Shown here: positions 23,301-35,053 of the stretch, one piece after another | How positions within the stretch are numbered: position 1 is the first letter of the stretch | How the letters are laid out: each line of letters starts with the position of its first letter | From: Gibbula magus | Taxonomy: Eukaryota > Mollusca > Gastropoda > Trochida > Trochidae | Length of the DNA stretch: 64,000 nucleotides | Assembly (NCBI GenBank): GCA_936450465.1 | Contig: OW388299.1 | Location: forward strand, 35,351,548-35,415,547 | Reading direction: 5' to 3' | The notes under the pieces: model-generated | The model's input: the letters and a program-made list of their open reading frames with translations, nothing else | The model's database searches: none | What the model was told of the DNA's origin: nothing | Program-made: the position numbers and the translations under genes

Positions 23301-24086
23301 TTAAAGCTTTATTCAATAAATACCCACTCCGCGCACCCATCTCTCATCGCGTAAATTATCTTATATCCCAAGCTGAGATGGGCCATATTAAACTCCCCAC
23401 AAAATATGCAGGGCTTCACCCTATCCCCCCACTTCCGGCTCCCAAAATAAATAACTTCTAAACCAAACCCTCAACTCGCGCAAACAACCGCACTTCACTA
23501 CATACAGGAACACTGGTCCGACTGGTGTCACATTTACACAGACGGGGTCCTTGGAAGCACGCACAACAGGTGTAGGCATAAATTTCGAACATCCACAACC
23601 TTCCTCATACTCCAATAGGCTTCCCAACGACCAATCGGTCTACACTGTTGAGCTTATGGCTATCGCATTTGCCCTAAGCCATCAAAATTTTAAAAACCAG
23701 GACAAAATTCTAATCCTTTCGGACTCAATCAGTGCTTTAGAAGCACTCAAAAACAAATCTACCAAAAACCGACCTGGTTTAATTTCCAAAATTCTTCATA
23801 CCATCCAATCTCTTAACAATCAGGGCAAGGCAGTAAAACTCCTATGGTTACCAGCCCATGTCGGCATATTTGACAACGAAAAAGCCGACAAAGCAGCAAA
23901 GGAGGGTCATAAACTTCCAAATTCACTTCCTTTTTACCATTCGAAACAAGAGGCAAAAAGCCTTTCAAAATCTTATGTAAAGCAGGCATGGCATAAGCAA
24001 TATTCAAACTCCACCAATGCTCACCATACCAAACAAATTATCCCTAAAGCACTAGGCAAACACAAATTTACTCCAAAAACAAAAAT
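20315..24086 (+). mobile_element. I/nimb-like LINE (endonuclease, RT, RNase H), inactivated
   Basis: Order along the + strand: C-terminal part of the AP endonuclease (DSNGKLIADWVINN, AIDLTITTP; 20315-20640). Then a basic linker with WTEEIRAARGQRKAAFREAK, ending near 21178. Then an 835-bp TIR insertion. The RT follows from about 22022: GTAPGLDLTFYQI, NSYRPISLTSNLCK, catalytic FADD at 22671-22682 and KFLGLIFDGHLTWE, to 23461. RNase H is at about 23500-24086: YTDG, then VELMAIAFALSH, LILSDSISAL, LPAHVGIFDNEKAD. All four RNase H acidic positions are visible. An RNase H after the RT puts it in the I group. Frameshifts and stops occur in the linker, before FADD, near 22806 and near 23550. The C-terminal zinc knuckle continues into the 615-bp tandem array. 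Confidence 0.8.
21179..22013. mobile_element. 835-bp TIR element inserted in the I-like LINE, TTTAA target duplication
   Basis: The left end GAGCCATCACGGATGTT (21179-21195) is the exact inverse of the right end AACATCCGTGATGGCTC (21997-22013). TTTAA lies directly outside both ends (21174-21178 and 22014-22018). LINE coding sequence continues on both sides. No transposase frame is present, so it is non-autonomous. The TTAA inside the duplication suggests a piggyBac- or Kolobok-like mobiliser; the choice is open. A diverged relative is at about 45908-46680. Confidence 0.8.
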
Positions 24087-27000
24087 ATTGATAGGGCAAT
24101 ATTTAAGCTCCAAACGGGGAATACTAAACTAAATTCCCATCTCCATAAAAACAAACTAAAAGCCTCACCCACATGCCCACACTGCCCACAAGCAGAAACA
24201 ATCCCCCACATTCTCACAGAATGCCCACAGTATGCGGCCTTCCGCCAAACACTCAACTTAACTCTAAGGGCCAACAACATCCCACCACAAAACATTAATC
24301 TAATATTAAATCCAAACAATAACCAAAATACCTTCCAAGCATTAGGCACTTATCTCAAAGATTCGGACCTCCTGGCCCGAATCTAAAAACATAAACAAAC
24401 TCAAATCATAACCTCACAACTCATACCTCCTCCACCCCTCTCCACCCCCGGCTTAACCAAAACTAGGCTATTCCAAATTTCAAAATTTCGAAATTTTCCT
24501 TGAAAAAACCTTTTCGACCATGGCATCAACATTATCCAATTTCGGAAACTTTTCGAAACTTTATTAAAGGCCCTAGTAGCCGGAGTGGGAAATCAGCTCC
24601 ACTGGAAACCGCTCGTAAAATCTCAAAGAGAAGAAGAAGTTGCGAAAGGACTTTGGTTGAAGAAGGGCAAGTTTTGCAATCCTATGGTTCAAAGTTCTAA
24701 CATTGATAGGGCAATATTTAAGCTCCAAACGGGGAATACTAAACTAAATTCCCATCTCCATAAAAACAAACTAAAAGCTTCACCCACATGCCCACACTGC
24801 CCGCAAGCAGAAACAATCCCCCACATTCTCACAGAATGCCCACATATGCGGCCTTCCGCCAAATACTCAACTTAACTCTAAGGGCCAACAACATCCCACC
24901 ACAAAACATTAATCTAATATTAAATCAAAACAATAACCAAAATACCTTCCAAGCATTGGGCACTTATCTCAAAGATTCGGACCTCCTGGCCCGAATCTAA
25001 AAACATAAACAAACTCAAATCATAACCTCACAACTCATACCTCCTCCACCCCTCTCCACCCCCGGCTTAACCAAAACTAGGCTATTCCAAATTTCAAAAT
25101 TTCGAAATTTTCCTTGAAAAAACCTTTTCGACCATGGCATCAACATTATCCAATTTCGGAAACTTTTCGAAACTTTATTAAAGGCCCTAGTAGCCGGAGT
25201 GGGAAATCAGCTCCACTGGAAACCGCTCGTAAAATCTCAAAGAGAAGAAGAAGTTGCGAAAGGACTTTGGTTGAAGAAGGGCAAGTTTTGCAATCCTATG
25301 GTTCAGAGTTCTAACATTGATAGGGCAATATTTAAGCTCCAAACGGGGAATACTAAACTAAATTCCCATCTCCATAAAAACAAACTAAAAGCTTCACCCA
25401 CATGCCCACACTGCCCGCAAGCAGAAACAATCCCCCACATTCTCACAGAATGCCCACAGTATGCGGCCTTCCGCCAAATACTCAACTTAACTCTAAGGGC
25501 CAACAACATCCCACCACAAAACATTAATCTAATATTAAATCCAAACAATAACCAAAATACCTTCCAAGCATTAGGCACTTATCTCAAAGATTCGGACCTC
25601 CTGGCCCGAATCTAAAAACATAAACAAACTCAAATCATAACCTCACAACTCATACCTCCTCCACCCCTCTCCACCCCCGGCTTAACCAAAACTAGGCTAT
25701 TCCAAATTTCAAAATTTCGAAATTTTCCTTGAAAAAACCTTTTCGACCATGGCATCAACATTATCCAATTTCGGAAACTTTTCGAAACTTTATTAAAGGC
25801 CCTAGTAGCCGGAGTGGGAAATCAGCTCCACTGGAAACCGCTCGTAAAATCTCAAAGAGAAGAAGAAGTTGCGAAAGGACTTTGGTTGAAGAAGGGCAAG
25901 TTTTGCAATCCTATGGTTCAAAGTTCTAACATTGATAGGGCAATATTTAAGCTCCAAACGGGGAATACTAAACTAAATTCCCATCTCCATAAAAACTAAC
26001 TAAAAGCTTCACCAACATGCCCACACTGCCCGCAAGCAGAAACAATCCCCCACATTCTCACAGAATGCCCACAGTATGCGGCCTTCCGCCAAATACTCAA
26101 CTTAACTCTAAGGGCCAACAACATCCCACCACAAAACATTAATCTAATATTAAATCAAAACAATAACCAAAATACCTTCCAAGCATTAGGCACTTATCTC
26201 AAAGATTCGGACCTCCTGGCCCGAATCTAAAAACATAAACAAACTCAAATCATAACCTCACAACTCATACCTCCTCCACCCCTCTCCACCCCCGGCTTAA
26301 CCAAAACTAGGCTATTCCAAATTTCAAAATTTCGAAATTTTCCTTGAAAAAACCTTTTCGACCATGGCATCAACATTAACCAAATTCGGCAACTTTTCGA
26401 AACTTTATTAAAGGCCCTAGTAGCCGGAGTGGGAAATCAGCTCCACTGGAAACCGCTCGTAAAATCTCAAAGAGAAGAAGAAGTTGCGAAAGGACTTTGG
26501 TTGAAGAAGGGCAAGTTTTGCAATCCTATGGTTCAAAGATCTAACATTGATAGGGCAATATTTAAGCTCCAAACGGGGAATACTAAACTAAATTCCCATC
26601 TCCATAAAAACAAACTAAAAGCTTCACCAACATGCCCACACTGCCCGCAAGCAGAAACAATCCCCCACATTCTCACAGAATGCCCACAGTATGCGGCCTT
26701 CCGCCAAATACTCAACTTAACTCTAAGGGCCAACAACATCCCACCACAAAACATTAATCTAATATTAAATCCAAACAATAACCAAAATACCTTCCAAGCA
26801 TTAGGCACTTATCTCAAAGATTCGGACCTCCTGGCCCGAATCTAAAAACATAAACAAACTCAAATCATAACCTCACAACTCATACCTCCTCCACCCCTCC
26901 CCACCCCCGGCTTAACCAAAACTAGGCTATTCCAAATTTCAAAATTTCGAAATTTTCCTTGAAAAAACCGTTTCGACCATGGCATCAAAATTATCCAATT

Positions 27001-27160
27001 TCGGAAACTTTTCGAAACTTTATTAAAGGCCTTAGTAGCCGGAGTGGGAAATTAGCTCCACTGGAAACCGCTCGTAAAATCTCAAAGAGAAGAGGAAGTT
27101 GCGAAAAGACTTTGGTTGAAGAAAGGCAAGTTTTGCAATCTTGTTGTTCAAAGTTCTAAC
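24087..27160 (+). repeat. Five tandem 615-bp copies of the LINE 3' end
   Basis: Unit starts are at 24087, 24702, 25316, 25931 and 26546, with the last ending at 27160. Each unit opens with ATTGATAGGGCAATATTTAAG and encodes the LINE C-terminal zinc knuckle (CPHCPQAETIPHILTECP), ending ...DLLARI and a stop. About 310 bases of apparent 3' UTR follow, with AAATTTCAAAATTTCGAAATTT and AAAGGCCCTAGTAGCCGGAG, ending GTTCTAAC. Units are nearly identical. Private changes include a 2-base loss in unit 2 (near 24842), a premature TAA in unit 4 (near 25998) and extra substitutions in the last unit. The junction word ATTGAT occurs at both outer edges. Short frames repeated in each unit are by-products, not genes. 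Confidence 0.9.
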
Positions 27161-27589
27161 ATTGATGGATTTATATGTTTCCAATTTGTGTTCTTGTGTA
27201 TTTGGATATTCATATTGTTCGCTTGGATAAGGTGATAAGGTAAGTTTCTTTCATTAATTCTTAATATTTGATACTTGATTTGATTAACAAATATTATTCA
27301 TTGAAAACATTGATGTTTGTTTATTTCATAAGTCAGAAGGCCATGGGCCCATATGACAAACAGTTGCAATACATTCAGCATTAGGTATACAATACAATAC
27401 GACACGAAAACAAAACAGACAGAACAAAGTTGATTAAACATACAGATGTGATATGTAAGTACCAATGTACAAAAAAAGTACATACACGCTGGTGTAAGTA
27501 CGTCCGAACAAGTACACACACACCTTCACACAAGGACATACATAAACACATAATCATACATGTTTCACACACATCCATAATTACACAGT
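27161..27589. other. Probable 3' UTR of the - strand LINE and flank
   Basis: On the - strand this region follows the LINE stop and its microsatellite. It contains a CATATGGGCCCATGGCCTTCTGAC block and then GAAATAAAC, an AATAAA-type signal near 27325. Assigned to the LINE by position only. Confidence 0.35.
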
Positions 27590-27772
27590 CACGCATACAT
27601 ACATATGCTCATACATATGCTCATACATACATACATACATACATATATACATACATACATACATAACTACATACATAATACATAACTACATACATACATA
27701 CATGCAAACACACACACATACATACATACAATACATACAATACATACAATACATACAATACATACATCCAAT
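27590..27772. repeat. (CATA)n microsatellite with AATACATAC variants
   Basis: Runs of CATA and ACATAC with interruptions, directly after the stop codon of the - strand LINE, so it probably grew from the element's 3' tail. Confidence 0.9.
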
Positions 27773-29430
27773 TTATACATATGACATTTGAAGTTTTGAG
27801 GCATGGTAAATAAATTTGGATAGATTTATAATTGTTTTCACACTTTTCGTAGACATTAAATTTTGGAAATTTTCTTTACATGGATTCAAGTAGTGCTTTG
27901 AAGGTAGGTATCTAATTCGTAGTTGTAGATAGGCTGGGCATACCAATAAAAAGTGATATTCACTTTCCACGAAGTCGCTTCCATGCCGTAAACAGTATTT
28001 ACATAATCGTTGTACTGGGTCCAGTCCAATATGTCTTCCTGTTTCGATTTTTAAATTATGGCATGAACATCTAAATTTTGTCAGTGATCGACGGAAAGTC
28101 ACATTTTCAATATGAAGTAGATATAATTCAACATCCAAAGTATGTTTAAAGGTTGCATAGGCACTTAATTTAGAAAGTGAATTTATAGAGCTGTGCCATC
28201 GTTGGAAATCGCAGTCTATTAACCGTTGTTTGAACTCACAAAGAAAATGATCCATATTTCCAACATCTTGGGTTATCCAACTGTATCCGAATCCATGTTG
28301 AAATAGTATATTCTTCACATAAGTAACCCATGACAGACGGTTGACTTCATTTAGGTTCAATAGCATATTATATGTTTGTTTTGGTAATCTTTTATCATTC
28401 ATCCTCATTATTTTTATCCAGTATTAAATACATTTCGTGGTATAGATTATTGACAGTGGATGTCTTCCTGTTTCCCCTAATACGGCATCGGTTGTGGCAG
28501 AGTTTGGAAGTGACAAGATACGTTTAATGAATTTAATTTGTACTCTTTCAATGTGCCCAAAATATTGACATCCCCATATTTCAGCTCCATATAACAACAC
28601 GGGGAGAACAATAGAGTCAAAGAGTTTTAAATCTGTTGTTATGTCGAGCCCTCCGCATTTCTTGTTAATTTTATAAATTAAAAGACATATCTTCTCTGCT
28701 TGTGCTGCGAGTGTCATGATACACTTAGTCCAGACGAGTTTGGGTGTGAATGTCATTCCTAGATATTTGTAACAGGAAATTGTTGCGATTTCTTTGCCTT
28801 TATAAAACCACTTCTCGTTTCTTCTCAATGGGCCTCCATTTCTAAAAACCATAACTAGGGACTTTTGTAGATTTAAATTTAGACCCCATTTGTCACAAAA
28901 AGTTGAAACACAGTTTATCTGTTCTTGAAGTCGACCAACTGAATCCGAGGAGTTTGCAACGTCATCGGCATATAGAAGAGATATGAGGTTGGGGTATTCT
29001 TGTGAAATGAATATTCCTCTGCAGTTCGCCAAGTCCATTTCGTTGACAAGTTCATTAATATATAACGAGAACAGGAGTGGTGATACCATACATCCCTGTC
29101 TTGTTCCAATGCAACAGTTAAAGAAATCTGTAAGGCCGTTTTTAGTTTTTATACAAGATGATAACTTTTCATACATATTTCGAAGTACATGTAGTACATT
29201 TCCATGTAATCCATAATTAATCAGGCGATACCAGAGATGAGAGTGGTTGATACAGTCAAACGCTTTCGAGAAGTCTATGAAGAAACAGTAGAACCGTCCT
29301 CCTCGCTTGGAAAGATATTTTCGTATAATCCCTTGAAGTGTAAACATGTTATCAATAGTCGCATATCCTTTACGGAATCCAGCTTGGTTTTCATGTAGGA
29401 TGTTATTAAACTCAGCCCACAAAAACATTA
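27773..29430 (-). mobile_element. LINE ORF2 C-terminal two thirds, open except for one in-frame stop
   Basis: The - strand frame is continuous from about 29430 to TAA at 27773-27775, broken only by a TAA at 28424-28426. The codons TAC TGG ATA AAA ATA follow in the same frame into the next open part. Motifs: ENQAGFRKGYATIDNMF, FFIDFSKAFDCINH, GTRQGCMVSPLLFSLYINEL and catalytic YADD (28961-28972). Then CYKYLGMTF, LPVLLYGAEIWG and a C-terminal CKYCLRHGSDFVESEYHFLLVC knuckle. The 5' end is truncated near 29430, before the finger domain. The intact YADD and long frame indicate a recent copy. The clade (RTE/L1-related) is not settled. A diverged relative lies at 35054-35950. Confidence 0.85.
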
Positions 29431-30701
29431 ACCTGAAAGGAACCGATAAACAACAACCAAGCCATATTGAAATCGATGAATTTGACGACTGTAATTTGAG
29501 TGTCAATTATATTTATTATAAACTTGCTTGTCCATATATTGTGTTTTCTAAACCGAATATTGTTAAACCTTATAGTAAATACTGACAAAGTAAATTAGTG
29601 ATATGCTTTTGTTTATCGTGGTCTCGCTACCCTCTGAAATGTGATTTAATGTTATTGTTGAGAAAATAAATAAATTGTTAATTGTAACATTGTCGTTCAA
29701 TATTCATAACCAAGTATAGTTTGTACTTTCATTGATATGTGATGCTGTGTTTTTACACGTTTCAATAAACTTTCATAATTGTCTCTTCACTGAAGGAATG
29801 CAGAAATAATTGAATTAAATAAAATTTAAGACTATAGAAGGTAAAACCAGTAAAGGTAATCATTATTTGTGAAGTTGCCAAGACATGTGGCAAAATCCCA
29901 CAAAATCCCCTTTGTATATCAAATCTTTTAAGATGTCTCTTACAAGCATCTTACTTCCATAAAACAGTGCCAAAATAATGTTAAAAACAAAGTTTTCATT
30001 TTGTTTCTTAGAAATGCGATTTAAACATTTTAAAATCTGCTATTTTATGTATAAATAATTCCTTTCCTTGCTTTAAAGTCACTTGTCTTTGGAAAATGGA
30101 GTTCACTATCTTCTGACAAAGATTGTTGTATTTTTCCACAGCTTAAATAAATCATATTCCTTCGTGATTGATCCAAAGAAAACTGTTTACATTTTGGGAT
30201 ATTGACAATTCTTTTTTTCAGAGAAATAATTTTAGTTTATTATTTCAAAATTGTCATAGTTTCTGATCTACATATCATATAAATATCTTTTGTGATGTGT
30301 TATGTTGCAAGTGTGATCTATTTCACAAATGTTTGCTTCATTTTATTGTTCAAAATGAGGATATGAATTTTTTCAAACATTTATTACATAATATTCTGCT
30401 AAGTCCATCAATATACAGCCAATTTTCCTTATGACAACTGTGTATATATGGAATGTATAGTAATGTAAAACTCATACATTTGCTGCATCTTTCAGCAGTT
30501 TCATGTAAAATGAGTCAAGGACGCCCAGCTGTTTCGGTCTTTCGTACCTCATCAACATGGTGAGTGTGGAACATGGTTGGGCTTCTAGCTATGCAACGTT
30601 ATCAACGCAACAAAGCAATTTAAGAAAGTCCCACTCATTTGCATAACGTGCTCTTACCGTATTTCAACAGTGGTTTAGCTCATATATAATATCCAACTCT
30701 T
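29431..30701. other. AT-rich stretch without a recognised gene
   Basis: No long frame, exon or clear repeat seen. Words such as TTTGCTGC..TTTCAGCAGTTTCATGTA near 30478 recur near 31519, hinting at another old dispersed repeat. Confidence 0.35.
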
Positions 30702-31122
30702 AAAGGTACCGTATCACGTTGTTTTGCATATTATGTTTTCTCAAATTTGCCGTTTACTATTAAAGTTTAAAGAATATATTGGTACGTTAATGGGTGAAAC
30801 ATCTCATTGCGCATAGAAAACGGCTATCCGTAATCGAAGAAAAAGGTGCGACGTATAAAACAACGTTGGTGTAGAACTTTTCAGTGTGAGAGGTAGATTT
30901 GTAGCTCCCATGAGATTTGAGAGTTCTTACACCAAGATGGTTGACAATTCCATCATTGTACCATATCTAAAACTCTACTGTGAGAATGCATTGCTACATA
31001 ATTTAAATGGCCTTCAATTGAAAATGGAATCGCATGGCTAACCCGTATCATGTACATTCGTTTTAGAACTCATTTTATTGATTAAGGAGTATTAATTAGC
31101 CATTTGTAGCACTTATTTATAT
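30702..31122 (+). repeat. Dispersed repeat R1, copy 2
   Basis: Aligns in the same orientation with 5412-5890 (lectin intron 2). It begins TTAAAGGTACCGTATCACGTTG and ends ATTAATTAGCCATTTGTAGCACTTATTTA. The TTAAAGGTAC start resembles ends of TTAA-targeting MITEs, but a matching inverse end was not found. Confidence 0.55.
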
Positions 31123-31124
31123 TT

Positions 31125-31291
31125 TTGAGAGAGCAAGTTATTTCAGTAAGACGTTCCAGTGGAAATCCGTCTGGTAACAGGAAGTGCTCAGATCTAAGCG
31201 TGAAATTCCGAGGATACAAATTTGAAGCCTGGGCGACTCGAATGTACACTTGAAACAACAGCAAAACAAAGAGGCATTGTTTCTGCATTAG
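31125..31291 (-). CDS. Possible first exon of a secreted protein (signal peptide)
   Basis: The - strand open frame has an ATG near 31285-31291 and a convincing signal peptide: MQKQCLFVLLLFQVYIRVAQ, then A|SN as the likely cleavage site. About 30 polar residues with an N-F-T sequon follow. The frame then runs into repeat R1. At the point where the lectin-intron copy of R1 shows AAAAAGGTAAATAAG on the - strand, this copy reads AAAAATATAAATAAG, so a donor may have been lost. No downstream exon was found. It may be a dead or truncated gene, or chance. Confidence 0.3.
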
Positions 31292-32730
31292 CAATGGTGA
31301 GTTTTCAATACTTGTTTACACAAAAAATACAACAAATTATTAAAATAAGGCGAAATGTTTGCATATATAAATGTCACTTTTAAACAGGTAAATAAAAGAT
31401 TGCAGCCAACTGTTACCTTTCCCTTTCAAAGCTCTTCTCTAAAGTTTTCCTAAAGGAGCATCTTCCAGTTCCTCGCCATAAGGCTCATAGTTAAGCGTGA
31501 ATAGAATCTTTGTAATACTTTGCTGCACATTTCAGCAGTGTCATGTATATCAGATTTTCCGTATTCATGTACACATTCGAGTTATTATTTGTGGCAACCT
31601 TTCTGTACTCATTACCATTGTGTTACCATTACCATTACCAAGCTTAAAACAAGTGACGGTTGTTACCATGTTATATTGTGCTTTACAGTATGATGCTTGT
31701 GTTTGCAATTAAACTTAATTTCCTCGTGAAGAAACTCAATTAAATTTAATGATTAATTTCATTTTAAATTCCACAGAGAGAAAAATACTTTTTAATTGAT
31801 GAACGAATGTTCATGATCTGAAAAAAACATGATTATGTTGGAAAACCCGAAAGACAATGTTTGATGAAAACATTTATTTTAATGAAAAATGACTTAATAA
31901 TATACGATATTGATGAAATTTCAACCATGAAATCAACTATTGAAATGTGATATTGATAAGAAATGACATTGATGACAGAAGACTTAGATAGGAAAATAAT
32001 TTTGATCATAAATATTGAAAAACCAAATTTGAATCGAGTTGGTTTCTTAACGAGAAATATGTTGTTGAATTAAATTATACAATCTAATTTAAACTAGTGG
32101 TACGTCTGCAAGTCCGGAATGCCAGACTTCACTTTTTCATTTTATCTGATAAAATTAAAAGGAGGGTTCTTTCGGGGTATTTTTTATGGAAACGAAGTTC
32201 GAGAGGATCTCCCAGTTTACACATATATGTTAATAATAAATGATTAAAACACAGTGACATTGAACGATTCCAAAGGGATGTAATCTTTGATGACTTGACA
32301 TTTCACAACTTGATAAAGACAAACGCACATTTGTTTAAAATAAAAGCAATGAGTACTGAAGCCATTCATCGGCGCTGCGAGTGGGGAAAGCTTCGCTTCA
32401 GCATAACAGCAAATTGTTTATTAGTTTTATGACATATTATGTGTTATTGCACGAATACTCTATCAATGTATGTCTTAAGTGATTAAAACGTTGTAAAATT
32501 AGGTATGATATAGCATGTTTTCATTTCACTCATTGCAAATAAAATCCAATATGGCGACAGAACCATCCATGACATTGACATGACATGATACTCCAATCAG
32601 ATTTGTTGATTTCACAAATTAACTGTGATTATCGGAAACTGTTTTACTATGCATGAATACATGCACTTACACTTTTAACATTGTAATTCTTAAATACAAT
32701 GAAATTAATCAATCATTGAAATTGTCAATA
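31292..32730. other. No gene recognised; includes a GATGAAAA-type patch
   Basis: At 31855-32010 words such as TTTGATGAAAACAT, TATTGATGAAATT and GACATTGATGACAGA recur as in the 1025-1330 minisatellite. The rest shows no exon, RNA gene or clear element. Confidence 0.35.
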
Positions 32731-33876
32731 GACAAGTGGTTGTCACTAAGGTGACATAATCCCCCGCCGCAAATTAAATTGAAAAATAATGTCAAAATCA
32801 GCAAAATCGACTGTCAAACATGTCGGAAAAGTCAAAGCTCCACTGTGACCTTGAGAATAATGTCAAGGTCACCAAAATCTAATCAGCGCTTTGTCTTCCC
32901 AAGGAGGTGCTTTGTGTAAGATGTGATGGAATTCCTGTGAATGGTTCTGGAGATATCCCGCTGACAAGATTTACACACATGTACATTATCATGTTGAACA
33001 AATCAGTTCCACTGTGACCTTGAGAATGATGTCAAGGTCACCAAAATCTAAGCAGCCCGTCGTCTTCCCTAGGAGGTGCTTTGTGTAAGATATGATGGAA
33101 TTCCTGTGAATGGTTCTTGAGATATCCCGCTGACAAGAATTACAAGTACATTAGCATGTAAACAAATTCAAAGTTCCACTGTGACCTTGAGAATAATGTC
33201 AAGGTCACCAAAATCTAATCAGCCCATCGTCTTCCCTAGGAGGTGCTTTGTGTAAGATATGATGGAATTCCTGTGAATGGTTCTTGAGATATCCCGCTGA
33301 CAAGAATTACATGTACATTATATAATTAGCATGTCAAAAAATTCAAAGTTCCACTGTGACCTTGGGAATAATGTTAAAGTCACCAAAATCTAATCAGCCT
33401 GTCATCTTCCCTTGGAGGTGCTTTGTGTAAGATATGATGGAATTCCTGTGAATGGTTCTGGAGATATCCCGCTGACAAGCTTTACATGTACATTAACATG
33501 TCGAAAAATTCAAAGTTCCGTAGTGACCTTGACAATAATGTCAAGGTCACTAAAATCTAATCAGCCCTTTGTCTTTCCTTGGAGAAGGTATGTGTAAAAT
33601 ATGAAGAGAATCCAGTGAATGGTTCTTGTGATATCCCGCTGACAAGGGTAAAATGACAAAGTCTCGTCGTGACCTTGAAATGAAGGTCAAGGTCACAAAC
33701 CTCTGTAGGAACATTACTCTTCCCATGATGAACCCATATGCAAAATATGAAAAGAATCCAGAGAATAGTATTTGAGTTATTCCATTTCGTACGGACGTAC
33801 GTACGTACGTACGGACGGACGGACGGACGCAGCCGAATACTATATCCCCCGCTTCGCGCTTAACGCGGGGATAAAA
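32731..33876 (+). repeat. TCAAGGTCA-rich array, about 170-bp units, with hairpin ends
   Basis: Five units have the shared block GGAGGTGCTTTGTGTAAGAT starting near 32903, 33072, 33239, 33414 and 33581 (spacing 167-175). Each unit also carries TGACCTTGA, an 8-base spacer and TCAAGGTCA, then GGAATTCCTGTGAATGGTTC and GAGATATCCCGCTGACAAG. The left edge reads GTGACATAATCCCCCGCCGC. The right edge has (GTAC)n/(GGAC)n at 33788-33829 and a hairpin around TATCCCCCGC...GCGGGGATA. Matching edges suggest one non-autonomous element with an expanded core. A reverse-oriented relative lies at 48774-49330. Confidence 0.75.
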
Positions 33877-35053
33877 AAACTTAGTATGCGGCCACGAGAC
33901 GGCAATTTTCTTCAAATTGAGTATAAAACTGACACAAATGACTCGACGTCGTTATATTTATTTTATCCTCACAATGGTTTTCTATTTGAACCATCATTCT
34001 GTATTGTATCTTGTATTGGTATTAAAAATTAACTGAGATAACTATTCTCAAACATCAACCATGAAACCATGAGCCGTGAAAGGTCAACTAAGTGGAGAAC
34101 CTTTACAATTATTTCACTTGAAATACTATACATCCTGGCGTAATCAATATCCACGCACCTAACATGACTGTCTGTGCGGAAACAACATAACACACACTAA
34201 TGAACGTTTCAACAAACCTTTTTTAATATTAAGTCTTTATAAAAACGTACATTTCGGTTGTTGACATAATCACTATCGTAGCGGGGGAAGCCGTTTTGAA
34301 GTCGGCACTATCCGAGTCACATGTGCGCTACGTCATCAATAGTTGTGATAGTTCAAATCCGGGCAAACAGTGTGGCGCCCGGTTAATTTGGCAAATAACA
34401 TCGATATATTATATGAAATAATAATTTTGATGAAGAAATTATGAAATTGTATCTCTCTTTATCAATGATGTATATTAAATAGTTCTAGGTATTAAACAAA
34501 AGTTGAATTCACTAATCATTGACATCACATGATGTTCACAAGTAAGAGTAAAAAAGATGTTTTCTTTTTAAATTATACAAATTTCATTCTTCAAAAAACA
34601 ACAAAGAAGGCATAGTCAGAAGGAATATTCTGTGCTGAATTTTTTTTTAAATTTCAAGTGAGACAAATTGACATTCTGTAAGGGATGAGAGTTGTTGCTT
34701 GTACACATGTTCTGAAATAAAATGAAATAACTAGAGAGATTTTTTTAAAATTTCGATAAAATCGTTATTTGACAATACAATAAGTCTACTTTCTTTAACA
34801 TTTTACATCTTGAAATGTTACAAAACGTAAGTAAATATATCCTTAACAAATATTTTAATACATGATTTTAGAGCAACATTAAACATTATAGTCTACATCC
34901 CCATTTAACAGGAGAAATCTCAATTCACGAAACGCTATTGTCATTATTATTTTTTTTTACTGTAAATTCAAATATTTTTATTTTGAATTTTAAAATATAA
35001 AACTTATTCAATGGATATCCATTTTATGAAACACATTATTTGATGGTATTCAA
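33877..35053. other. Mostly featureless; weak tRNA-like segment at 34270-34365
   Basis: Near 34274 the sequence TATCGTAGCGGGGG can pass as an A box, and AGTTCAAATCC at 34350-34360 as a B box. They may be part of a decayed tRNA-derived SINE; no cloverleaf was built. The rest is AT-rich without exons. Confidence 0.25.

Noticed and set aside
24068..26808. - strand frames starting MPNAWKVFWLLFG
   Set aside because: Antisense shadow of the LINE zinc-knuckle region.
24500..27159. Repeated 66-codon frame starting MKKPFRPWHQ in each 615-bp unit
   Set aside because: It lies in the LINE 3' UTR, has no domain and repeats only because the unit does.
24087..27160. CRISPR-like array
   Set aside because: Regular 615-bp tandem units without spacers, in an animal genome; it is LINE-derived.
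27430..27666. HTYIHTYI-type frame
   Set aside because: CATA microsatellite read through.
33550..33915. 121-codon - frame with VRPSVRTYVRTSVRN
   Set aside because: Product of the (GTAC)n/(GGAC)n run and the AGGTCA repeat array.
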